A model generated the notes under the pieces. The model saw only the letters and a program-made list of their open reading frames with translations. It had not been told where the DNA came from and did no database searches. Positions 32,807 through 40,276 of a stretch of 64,000 nucleotides of DNA are shown here, piece after piece. The translations under genes and the position numbers were made by a program. The DNA is from Acidaminobacter sp964416305 (GTDB taxonomy: Bacteria; Bacillota; Clostridia; Peptostreptococcales; Acidaminobacteraceae). Position 1 is the first letter of the stretch. Every line of letters begins with the position of its first letter. The stretch lies in assembly GCA_964416305.1 (NCBI GenBank), contig CAYQDM010000001.1:62001-126000 (forward strand). The letters are read 5' to 3'.

Positions 32807-34111
32807 TTACAAGTTTTGTTTTCTGTTTCGGAGGAATTTCCTTACAACTCTCAGCACCAGATACATCAGGGCGCCAAAGATCAGCAGAAACGGCAGTATG
32901 GCTACCAACCCGACCATAATAGTTTGAAACATCTGAACAACTGCGTTGATGCTGCGGATGAAGTTGGCCCTCATTCTTTCAAACAGGTTGTCGTCCAGAG
33001 TCGTAATGGTACTCTCACTGAGAGGCTTCTCATTCAGACTGACCTGAATGAATGACATCTGGAGGGATTTGTCGTAGCTCTTTATGATCGCGTTCAAACT
33101 GTCAATCTCGGTGCGAACATTGGCGAGCTGAAGATCTATTTCCATAATATCCTCAATGTCTTCCGCCCGCTCGAGCAATTCTCTGAGCCTGAGCTCTCTG
33201 GCTTCCAGGTTCTTGATTCTGCTTTGGGTGTCCACATAGTTTTCAGTCACATCATAGGATGAGATATTGGAATGTGTCACAGTCCCTAAAGTCTTGATCT
33301 GCTGCATGGCGGCGTCAAAGCGGGTGCTCGGAATTCGGAGGTTGACGGTTCCGCCCTGAATGTCGCCGCGACGGCCATTACTGTCATAGATAGGCGTTGA
33401 ATAGGTATCTGCGCCCTCAATATAGCCTTCAAGGGATCTGACGATTTCTTCGACTTGAGCATAGGCTGTATCAAACTCCTCAACCTCGAGGCTCACAGAT
33501 CCGTTTCGAATGATCATTTTGCCAAAGAGTGACGGATCAAAACCATCCGTCGAATCGGTCGGAATGCTTGGCTCCACCGGTGCCGACTGCGGTTCACCAA
33601 AACCTTTGGCGTTACTCATGCTTTCTTCAAAGACAACTGTCCCATCTCTGTCCATGGCAGCAGTGGGCATTTCTGCGGGTGCAGGGGCTCCGCCCATAGC
33701 CATGTCACTGGAAGCTTCCTCGAGTTTAGCTTTCGAGAGAAGGTTTCGCAATGGATTTCCGGCTGTCCCTACGACGACTATGGCAATGATCAGCACAGCG
33801 GCGATCCCGCTCAACACTTTAAATGACGTCGAATGTGTGAAATTTGAGATCCTTGAGCTTTTTGAAACCAATTTCACATTGGCTTCTTCAACTAATCTGG
33901 AGTGAAGTTCTTCTTCAAATCCATCAGGCAGCGCTTTGAGTGGCATGGCGGCCAGCTCCCCCTTAAGAAGCGTCAGATCATCAAGATAGGAACGGCAATC
34001 CGGACACTGTTCAAGATGCGCTTCGACTTCCGTCAGACCACGGGGATCCATCTCATAGTTTTCTCTTTCCAAATAATCGTGCAATCGGTCTATTGAACAG
34101 GTGTCACGCAT
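32807..34111 (-). CDS. Anti-sigma zinc-finger/DUF4349 fusion membrane protein
   Basis: 434 residues. Residues 1-60 form a putative ZAS zinc finger (H32 and CxxC in HLEQCPDC, with an earlier Cys5). A membrane helix follows at about 98-118, then an extracytoplasmic Pro/Ala linker and a DUF4349 domain (RNGSVSLEVEEFDTAYAQV to LQMSFIQVSL) with a coiled coil near residues 300-345, and a second membrane helix near the C-terminus. The likely role is to hold the ECF sigma factor inactive until an envelope signal arrives. The ATG overlaps the sigma stop as TGATG. The fusion is inferred from sequence motifs. Confidence 0.85.
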   Translation of the reverse strand: MRDTCSIDRLHDYLERENYEMDPRGLTEVEAHLEQCPDCRSYLDDLTLLKGELAAMPLKALPDGFEEELHSRLVEEANVKLVSKSSRISNFTHSTSFKVLSGIAAVLIIAIVVVGTAGNPLRNLLSKAKLEEASSDMAMGGAPAPAEMPTAAMDRDGTVVFEESMSNAKGFGEPQSAPVEPSIPTDSTDGFDPSLFGKMIIRNGSVSLEVEEFDTAYAQVEEIVRSLEGYIEGADTYSTPIYDSNGRRGDIQGGTVNLRIPSTRFDAAMQQIKTLGTVTHSNISSYDVTENYVDTQSRIKNLEARELRLRELLERAEDIEDIMEIDLQLANVRTEIDSLNAIIKSYDKSLQMSFIQVSLNEKPLSESTITTLDDNLFERMRANFIRSINAVVQMFQTIMVGLVAILPFLLIFGALMYLVLRVVRKFLRNRKQNL

Positions 34112-34701
34112 CAGATCGTCCCCCCTTCCTGAATCTTATTGCTTCGTTCATTGAGTATTAAGGTACGCAGTCCATGACGCCCCCGGCTGATTCTGGATTT
34201 GACGGTACCCACGGAGCAGTTCTCAATGGCACCAATCTCTTCATAGGAAAAGCCATAAACATCTCGGAGCAGCACTGCGGTTTTCTGAAACTCCGGTATT
34301 TTTCCAAGTGCAGAAAGCAACTGACCGGCCACTTCCTTTTGCTCCAGTCGTACGGCAGGGTCAGCGGATTCCTCAGCCACAAGTTGAATAGGGACTTTTT
34401 CCTCAGTGTCATCAACAGACAGAGTCATCACCTTCTTGCGCTTTCTCAGCTGATCACGGCACGTGTTGACGGTAATGGTGTATAACCAAGTTGAAAACTC
34501 AGAGTTTTCCTTGAATTTGTCCAGACCTTTGAAGACCTTGATCAGCGTCTCTTGTGTCGCGTCCTTGGCGTCTTCCTCATTGCCAAGCATTCTCCAGGCA
34601 ATGTTATAAGCGTAGACTTGATATTTGGAGATGAGCAGTTCAAAGCTGTGCACGTCGCCCTGCTTGCTCTTTTGGATCAATACTGCGTCATTGGATGTCA
34701 A
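34111..34701 (-). CDS. ECF-type RNA polymerase sigma factor
   Basis: 196 residues, sigma-70 family group 4. Region 2 is FELLISKYQVYAYNIAWRMLGNEEDAKDATQE split over residues 18-50, with KFKENSEFSTWLYTITVNTC; region 4 is EFQKTAVLLRDVYGFSYEEIGAIENCSVGTVKSRISRGR. Similar to SigW/RpoE-like factors for envelope stress. The start is TTG at 34701 with AGGGAGGG upstream. It is coupled to the anti-sigma fusion and preceded by a promoter of ECF type. Confidence 0.95.
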   Translation of the reverse strand: MTSNDAVLIQKSKQGDVHSFELLISKYQVYAYNIAWRMLGNEEDAKDATQETLIKVFKGLDKFKENSEFSTWLYTITVNTCRDQLRKRKKVMTLSVDDTEEKVPIQLVAEESADPAVRLEQKEVAGQLLSALGKIPEFQKTAVLLRDVYGFSYEEIGAIENCSVGTVKSRISRGRHGLRTLILNERSNKIQEGGTI

Positions 34702-34739
34702 CTTGAATCCCTCCCTCGATCGAGGCTTTCAGTGCTTTA

Positions 34740-34765
34740 GACGCCACACTGCCTCAATTGGTTCC
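34740..34765 (-). promoter_or_regulatory. ECF-type autoregulatory promoter
   Basis: GGAACC (34765-34760), 16 bp, CGTC (34743-34740) followed by TAA on the minus strand. This is the group-4 sigma pattern (GGAAC...CGTC) and lies about 40 bp ahead of the sigma gene, so the factor probably activates its own operon. Confidence 0.75.
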
Positions 34766-34847
34766 AAGCATTCATACCCAAGCCTTAAAAAGATTCACAC
34801 CAAAATGCGAAAATTACGCCAAAGGATCTGTAACGGCTAAAGTATGC

Positions 34848-34890
34848 GGAAGGCGTGGCCGACAGACGCGAACCGCTGACACCGCCTTCC
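34848..34890. repeat. Imperfect inverted repeat between operons
   Basis: GGAAGGCG at one end pairs with CGCCTTCC at the other over 43 bp, with partial pairing inside. It is not followed by a T-run on either strand, so it is not a standard terminator; role unknown. Confidence 0.6.
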
Positions 34891-34913
34891 CCTTTCACCT
34901 CTCAGTTCAAATT

Positions 34914-34938
34914 AAAAAACCGCAGCCGAAGCTGCGGT
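34914..34938 (-). terminator. Terminator after the membrane hydrolase gene
   Basis: ACCGCAGC-TTCG-GCTGCGGT followed by TTTTTTAATT on the minus strand, 11 bp past the stop. Confidence 0.92.
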
Positions 34939-34949
34939 CAACTATTCTT

Positions 34950-35891
34950 CTATCCCTCGAGTACCGGGATCCATTTATTTTGCTTGTACGGGTGAAAATA
35001 CGACTCCACGATCTCTCCATTCCTGTCGAGGTAAAGCGTCCCGTGATGAAGAAAACTGTTCTTCATATAATACCTCAGATCGATAGCCTTTAGTTCAATA
35101 TGGTTGTCATGCTCCACCACTTCAAGGTGAATATTGGGGCTGAATCTTCTGAAATAGCGTCCAAGATTTGACTGATCAAAAGTGCCGAGATGCCGTGAGT
35201 CCTTCTTGTAGTATTTTGCGATAACCTGAAGTCTGCGCGTAAAGAGATTGTATTTCCCTACAATATGATGGCTCTTCGTATCTGCGACAAAATCCCATTT
35301 GTAAAACGCTTTCAAAGACGGGAGAATTGTGACGCGCTTAAAGTCGTACTGCCTCGCTATCGCAGTCGCCACATGATGATGCGCCCTTTGCTTCATCTTC
35401 CAGCGCATAGCCAGGTAGACGGCGAACAGCATCACGACAGACGCGTACTGCATCAGTGACTTCTCACCTGAAAAAATCAGATAAATCGCCAACAGGGTGA
35501 TGAACGGATCATAAAGTGTCAGCAGGTTCAGTTTATGCTTTTTCTTAAACAGCATTGCGCCGTAGGAATTTAAAATGTCAAAAATGGTGTGGGAGATTGC
35601 ACCCATCAAAGTCCAGAAAAACACTTCAAAAGACAGAGAACCCGGCATCAGCACGGAAAGACCCAAAGTGATCAGACCCGAGAAAATTGCAAGTGCCGGC
35701 AGCGAATGCGACCATCCGCGATGATGTTTTAAATAGGTCATTTCGTCAGAAAACAGTCGAATGACCACGTCTGAGTCAGGAATCATAGCACCGATTGCAG
35801 CGCCAATCGCAACAGGATTGTCCAGGCTTGGGGTGGTCCCAGAAAAAGTGGATATTGCAAGACCAATGACACCATGGGTTATTGGATCCAT
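34950..35891 (-). CDS. YdjM/DUF457 membrane-bound metal-dependent hydrolase
   Basis: 313 residues. The N-terminal half is membrane-embedded and carries the family histidines and acids: DPITHGVIGL, GAMIPDSDVV, HHRGWSHSLPAL and SHTIFDILNSYG. The C-terminal 130 residues are soluble and basic. The family is related to LexA-regulated YdjM; substrate unknown, possibly lipid or wall precursors. ATG at 35891 has GAGGAG upstream; an upstream start would add five residues. Confidence 0.88.
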   Translation of the reverse strand: MDPITHGVIGLAISTFSGTTPSLDNPVAIGAAIGAMIPDSDVVIRLFSDEMTYLKHHRGWSHSLPALAIFSGLITLGLSVLMPGSLSFEVFFWTLMGAISHTIFDILNSYGAMLFKKKHKLNLLTLYDPFITLLAIYLIFSGEKSLMQYASVVMLFAVYLAMRWKMKQRAHHHVATAIARQYDFKRVTILPSLKAFYKWDFVADTKSHHIVGKYNLFTRRLQVIAKYYKKDSRHLGTFDQSNLGRYFRRFSPNIHLEVVEHDNHIELKAIDLRYYMKNSFLHHGTLYLDRNGEIVESYFHPYKQNKWIPVLEG

Positions 35892-35920
35892 TTCACCGCT
35901 CCTCATAACATTATGTTAAC

Positions 35921-35949
35921 ATGATACCACATCTCCCCCCCAGCCGCAA
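35921..35949 (-). promoter_or_regulatory. Promoter of the DUF457 gene
   Basis: TTGCGG (35949-35944), 17 bp, TATCAT (35926-35921) on the minus strand. A palindrome ATGTTAACAT at 35913-35922 overlaps the start region and could be an operator. Confidence 0.5.
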
Positions 35950-35962
35950 GGTTATGGAGCAA

Positions 35963-35992
35963 TAAAAAGGATGCGCATTCACAGCGCACCCC
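35963..35992 (-). terminator. Terminator of the LtaS-like gene
   Basis: GGTGCGC pairs with GCGCATCC (one wobble) and is followed by TTTTTATT on the minus strand, 13 bp past the stop. Confidence 0.8.
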
Positions 35993-36004
35993 CATTTGAT
36001 TTAC

Positions 36005-38536
36005 TTAATTTGATGGCGTATAACGCACCAGCGATTTGCCCTCCCTCACAAAGAGGTTGGTCCGGCTCGCTATGGCTTGTTTCTTTTCATCACTCATTCT
36101 GGCGTCACTGGTTATGACCATATAAACAGGATTGTTCTCAACAAACTGCAGCAGATCCTCAGGCTCATTCTTAAGCGCGTCAGCATCCAGTGCAATTTTT
36201 TCGACATTCAGATACCCCAACCTGTAATATTTTTCAAAAGAATCCACAACAATGACAAAACGTGCCAAGGTTTCACGATAATGGTCATAGAGATATTTCG
36301 AAAAATCTATGGAGCGTTCATCAGAAAACGAGATCATCAGTGCGTCTTTATGGCGTTTGAGCCAGTCCAGCGAGCCTTTAAGATCAAGCTGTGTCAGGCC
36401 GTCATTCAATTTTGCATCCATAAAAGCTTTCTTGCTCGCATCCTTCAGGGGGTGTTTCAGAAGTGCGGAAAACTGTACTGTGTTATCCATGGCAACGATT
36501 TCCCCGTCCTCAGTCCAAGAATAATCCAGTGCAAGCACGCGGTCGCCTGCCTCGTACGCCAGATCCAGCACTTCCTTCGTATTGGTGCCTTCCATTCCGT
36601 TTACGGTCGGTCCGCCAACAAAAACCACTTCCTGGCCGATGGTTTCAATGCCACCTTCACTGCCGGTCCCGTCTGACTTAGCCAAATGTCCAAAATAGGT
36701 GGTTGCATCCGCAAGCAGATTGTTGTCAAGGATGTACTTGGATGCCTCAAATTCTTCCTTGACCTTATTGTACTGCAAATAGCACAGATTGATGTCAACC
36801 GGCTCCCCGGTTTTACGGTTCCAGGCCCGCGAGTTATTAAAAATGTAATCCCTGGACATTTCGAAGACATAGTCTTCACTGATAAAGGAACCATAAGCCG
36901 TATAGGCCTGGAATGCCGCAATGCCTTCAGTCGTGTTCACGAGATCCTGACCAAAGATCAAATAGTTGTCATTAGGAATCCCCATGAGGTTCATGATGGT
37001 TGGCAGAAAATCCACCTGCGTCCCTATAGTGCTCACCGTTTCATTGACACCTGATTCCGGAGTGTGAATAATCAGTGGAATATGAAGCATTTCGTCAAAC
37101 TCATATGGCTTTCCAAGAAAATCATCCAAAATCGTCTTGGATTCCAGATCTGTAATGACCAGACCGTGGTGATCTCCATAGAGCGCAATGACGGAATTGT
37201 CATACATACCGGCTTCTTTTAGCTTTTCAAACAAATATGCCAGTGCGTTGTCTGTGTAACGCACGGATTGCAGGTAATCGCCAAAAAGAGTCCCCTGATG
37301 TTCAGGTCTCAGGTTGATTTCCTTAAGTTCGGCAGGCAGCTGATAGGGATGATGGTTGCTTAATGTTATAAAAAATCCGTAAAAAGGCTGCGGATAAGTC
37401 TTCAACAGCTCGACGGACTGTTCATAAAACTCAAAATCATTCAAACCAAAGCCAAGGGGCTCAGTAATGGTAAAGTCCTTCTCACTGTAAAACCTCTCGA
37501 AACCCTGGCCGGGATAAGCGAGATCGCGGCCCCAAAAGTCGCCTTTATAACCATGAAAAGCAAGGGCAGTATAGCCTTGATCCCTAAGCTGCCAAGGCAG
37601 ACCTCTAAAGGCATTTTCCTGATAGAGCGCGTAAGACTGACCATAAACGGTCGGATAAATGGAATTGTTGGTCGCAAATTCAGCATCTGAAGTGTTTCCC
37701 ATTCCAAGCTGTTGGTAATAGCTGTCGAAATACAGTGAGTCATTGCCGATCAAAGAATTCAAAAATGGCGTCAATTCCTGGCCTTCATAATTTCTGTTGA
37801 CCACAAAATTTTGGAAAGACTCAATCTGGATAACGATTAAGTTCCTGCCTTCCCCTATGCCCCAGTGTTTTTGGGCTTTTAAGGCTTCAAGATCCTGATA
37901 GATACCATTTTTTTGTCCGACCTTACTCAATATTTCGAGTTGATCTGTCTGTAAATTCAACACTTTTCCACCGACACTGGTGACCAGATCCTCGACATGA
38001 AAAGCAAAAAACTCTCTTGCGCCTACCTTTTCAGTATAAGCAATTCTAAGCTGCGGTACCGAAAACAATACCCCCATAATAGCAGGCAAGATCACCAGTA
38101 AGCGCCAGCGTATCGAAAAGCGTTCCCCTTGCTTGTGGAGCAGTGCCGTCAAAAGGATCCAAAGTGGGATATCAATCAAGGCTATTAAATGCTTGGGTGA
38201 CAAGATGGCAAGTATGCTGTCGCCAATATCTCCAATGACGCCGACATTCTGCAGGATTTTGACGGTGGCTCTGGCATTGAATTGTTTGAAATAGACGACA
38301 TCTACCAAAAAAATGACAGAGACGACGCTATAGATCACTACAAAGATCCAGGCCCCTTTATGTTTTCCCGCTTTTTCGAGAGCGAAAAAAATCCACAGGG
38401 TCATCATCACCGTGAGAATAACGGTCAGAAGGCTGCCTTCCGACATTTGAATCATCTCGTAATAAGAGTGCCACTTCAGGCTCATTAATGCGACGAGTGC
38501 TGCCAACAGGAGTAATATTTTTTTCAAACCATTCAC
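36005..38536 (-). CDS. LtaS-like membrane phosphoglycerol transferase with extra C-terminal domain
   Basis: About 843 residues. Four to five membrane helices fill the first 170. The extracellular sulfatase-fold domain shows IQIESFQNF, the catalytic threonine in GNTSDAEF (near residue 282), FHGYKGDFWGR and LYGDHHG. This family makes polyglycerol-phosphate lipoteichoic acid from phosphatidylglycerol. Residues from about 635 onward are extra to normal LtaS and resemble a degenerate glycerophosphodiester-phosphodiesterase-like barrel (AGDRVLALDYSWTEDGEIVA, TQLDLKGSLDWLKRH). GTG at 38536 follows AAAGGA; TTG three codons later is possible. Monocistronic. Confidence 0.88.
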   Translation of the reverse strand: MNGLKKILLLLAALVALMSLKWHSYYEMIQMSEGSLLTVILTVMMTLWIFFALEKAGKHKGAWIFVVIYSVVSVIFLVDVVYFKQFNARATVKILQNVGVIGDIGDSILAILSPKHLIALIDIPLWILLTALLHKQGERFSIRWRLLVILPAIMGVLFSVPQLRIAYTEKVGAREFFAFHVEDLVTSVGGKVLNLQTDQLEILSKVGQKNGIYQDLEALKAQKHWGIGEGRNLIVIQIESFQNFVVNRNYEGQELTPFLNSLIGNDSLYFDSYYQQLGMGNTSDAEFATNNSIYPTVYGQSYALYQENAFRGLPWQLRDQGYTALAFHGYKGDFWGRDLAYPGQGFERFYSEKDFTITEPLGFGLNDFEFYEQSVELLKTYPQPFYGFFITLSNHHPYQLPAELKEINLRPEHQGTLFGDYLQSVRYTDNALAYLFEKLKEAGMYDNSVIALYGDHHGLVITDLESKTILDDFLGKPYEFDEMLHIPLIIHTPESGVNETVSTIGTQVDFLPTIMNLMGIPNDNYLIFGQDLVNTTEGIAAFQAYTAYGSFISEDYVFEMSRDYIFNNSRAWNRKTGEPVDINLCYLQYNKVKEEFEASKYILDNNLLADATTYFGHLAKSDGTGSEGGIETIGQEVVFVGGPTVNGMEGTNTKEVLDLAYEAGDRVLALDYSWTEDGEIVAMDNTVQFSALLKHPLKDASKKAFMDAKLNDGLTQLDLKGSLDWLKRHKDALMISFSDERSIDFSKYLYDHYRETLARFVIVVDSFEKYYRLGYLNVEKIALDADALKNEPEDLLQFVENNPVYMVITSDARMSDEKKQAIASRTNLFVREGKSLVRYTPSN

Positions 38537-38631
38537 CAGATCCTTTCTATACCTGATGATTATATTACAAACAAACACCCACATTCCATAGGGTACCGTT
38601 TTTTAATATTTAAATTGTCAAAAATAAACCC

Positions 38632-38664
38632 TTGAACTCAGTGCATAGTCTGTGCTATTATAAT
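38632..38664 (+). promoter_or_regulatory. Likely promoter of tRNA-Leu(CAA)
   Basis: TTGAAC at 38632-38637 is followed after 18 bp by TATTATAAT (38656-38664), which holds two overlapping -10 choices, about 30 bp ahead of the tRNA. Confidence 0.55.
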
Positions 38665-38694
38665 TCTTGCAGGTCATGACTTGCAAGTGAATGC

Positions 38695-38778
38695 GCCCGA
38701 GTGATGGAACGGCAGACATAGCTGACTCAAAATCAGCCGCCGAGAGGCGTGGCGGTTCGAATCCGCCTTCGGGCACCA
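38695..38778 (+). tRNA. tRNA-Leu(CAA)
   Basis: 84 nt. The acceptor GCCCGAG pairs with TTCGGGC, followed by encoded ACCA. The anticodon loop CTCAAAA in a GCTGA/TCAGC stem gives CAA, reading UUG. A class II variable arm (CGCCGAGAGGCG) is present. UUG is also used as a start codon by several genes here. Confidence 0.97.
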
Positions 38779-38831
38779 AATGAAAACAGCCCCTGAAGCA
38801 GAGATGCTCAGGGGCTGTTTTCATTTGGTGC
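38773..38831 (+). terminator. Long perfect hairpin overlapping the tRNA 3' end, terminator
   Basis: Arms of 24 bp (38773-38796 and 38808-38831) are perfectly complementary. The inner part (CAGCCCCTGA / TCAGGGGCTG plus TTTT) looks like an intrinsic terminator of the tRNA, but the stem extends outward into the last six tRNA bases GCACCA. Confidence 0.8.
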
Positions 38832-38860
38832 GAGTATTTGTCTCAATGCTTAATAACCGG

Positions 38861-39199
38861 TTACAATTTATGATGGCTGTTATAGTTGGCCAGCCCAATT
38901 TCTGATAGAAAGACTGCGTCTTCCACTTTATCACCCAGATAAGTCCATATGTTGACATGACCTTCCGGCGTCTCGAGCTGGCCCTCAGTCACACCTTCGA
39001 CCTTTGGCACTGAAACTCTGAACATTAATCTGATATAGTCGGGATCGTTGAAAAGGGTCACAAAAATCGCATTGTCCTTATCAACAAAATCAACGCGGTC
39101 TTCAAAAAAGACAGGTTCGAAACCCGTTCCAATTATCCGGTAGATCACTTTGATCAAATTAAAACCATGTCCGTTAAATCTGTACCGATACCCTTTCAT
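38861..39199 (-). CDS. Hypothetical protein
   Basis: 112 residues, no family recognised. It is a soluble mixed alpha/beta protein with no signal peptide or cysteine motif; the text FRVSVPKVEGVTEGQLETPEG and NIWTYLGDKVEDAVFLSEIG suggests a small beta-rich fold. ATG at 39199 follows AAGGAGG at good spacing. It lies 67 bp after the metallo-beta-lactamase gene and may be co-transcribed with it. Confidence 0.7.
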   Translation of the reverse strand: MKGYRYRFNGHGFNLIKVIYRIIGTGFEPVFFEDRVDFVDKDNAIFVTLFNDPDYIRLMFRVSVPKVEGVTEGQLETPEGHVNIWTYLGDKVEDAVFLSEIGLANYNSHHKL

Positions 39200-39266
39200 C
39201 TTCACAGTCCTCCTTCAGACTTTTTTGATCCCGGAATTTCTTCACCATTAGAACTTCACAAAATCC

Positions 39267-40094
39267 TTAGCGGTACTCCAAAACACTGCCAGAACCAATC
39301 TCCGTTAAAGGCAGCGACTGCATCAATCTGCATTTCGATGCAAGATCAGTGCAATGACTGGCATGAAGCTGCTTCAAATTAAGTGATTCAAAAAAACTCA
39401 CTGTCCCTTCAAGCTGCTCCCTGGAAGGCTTCTGGAGATGAAGTCCGCCCACCACATCAACGACCCTAGTAGTTTTATTCAATGACATTGCATGTTCTAC
39501 AATATTGACAATTCCACTGTGAGAACAGCCTGATATTATGACGAGTCCTTCTTCTCCCGCATAAGCTAATGCGGTGTCATCCAAAATAAAATCCTTGATC
39601 CAATTTTTCCCTTGAAGGGTTCGTCCAATGGCGAATTTGCCTTCAAAGTCATTTTTTCTTGGAATTTCCCCAAGATACGTCAGCCCGTTACCCAAGCTAA
39701 TGGGTATCTTTGTCAGAACGACGTCGAAGACATCCTTGAACTCCTCAATATCAAAATTGACGCCATATACTTCGCCGTCCAGCCCTTTTTCAAAAAAGGC
39801 CTCCGGATGAGCAATCAGCTTGACCCGGTCCGGTCTGCGCCGGTTTTGTCGTAAATGCTCTGCCAGTGCCGGCAATCCCCAGGTATGATCACTGTGACCA
39901 TGTGAGAACACTAAAATATCCAGTTCAGAAATTTCAAGTTTCAGCCGCCTCGCGTTCTCCAGGAACACATCCGAATATCCTGTGTCAAACAACAGCTTTG
40001 TGTCGCTGGACTCGATCCATGCTGAGAAAGCAGGCTCAGCCAGAAAATACTGATCCACCAAGGTCTGATTGTCGACGAGTAATGTAATTTTCAA
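39267..40094 (-). CDS. Metallo-beta-lactamase fold hydrolase
   Basis: 275 residues. The metal motif is SHGHSDHTWGLPAL near residue 63; later ligands are SGCSHSGI and GGLHLQKP, and the C-terminal LHASHCTD. The arrangement matches the MJ0301-like subfamily often labelled 7,8-dihydropterin-6-methyl-PABA-ribofuranose phosphate synthase, but the true substrate is not known. Transcribed on the minus strand ahead of the small hypothetical gene. Confidence 0.85.
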   Translation of the reverse strand: MKITLLVDNQTLVDQYFLAEPAFSAWIESSDTKLLFDTGYSDVFLENARRLKLEISELDILVFSHGHSDHTWGLPALAEHLRQNRRRPDRVKLIAHPEAFFEKGLDGEVYGVNFDIEEFKDVFDVVLTKIPISLGNGLTYLGEIPRKNDFEGKFAIGRTLQGKNWIKDFILDDTALAYAGEEGLVIISGCSHSGIVNIVEHAMSLNKTTRVVDVVGGLHLQKPSREQLEGTVSFFESLNLKQLHASHCTDLASKCRLMQSLPLTEIGSGSVLEYR

Positions 40095-40198
40095 GTGGCA
40101 TCCTCTCCATAATCATACTTATCACTTGTGAAATATCATACCCAAATGAGGCCTGCGCGATTCAAAAAACCTGAAGAGTTTACAGAGTGGCTTTTTCA

Positions 40199-40232
40199 TT
40201 AAAAAAAACGAGACACCCCTCTAAGGTGTCCC
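40199..40232 (-). terminator. Terminator of htrA
   Basis: CGGGACACC pairs with GGTGTCTCG around a 7-base loop and is followed by eight T on the minus strand. Confidence 0.9.
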
Positions 40233-40276
40233 GTCCGGTTCCAAAATTATTTACATGTTCAGGTTGTGGCCAAATA

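Noticed and set aside
38618..38824. A minus-strand open frame across tRNA-Leu(CAA)
   Set aside because: It is the reverse of the tRNA and its terminator; the fold and ACCA end of the tRNA are unambiguous.
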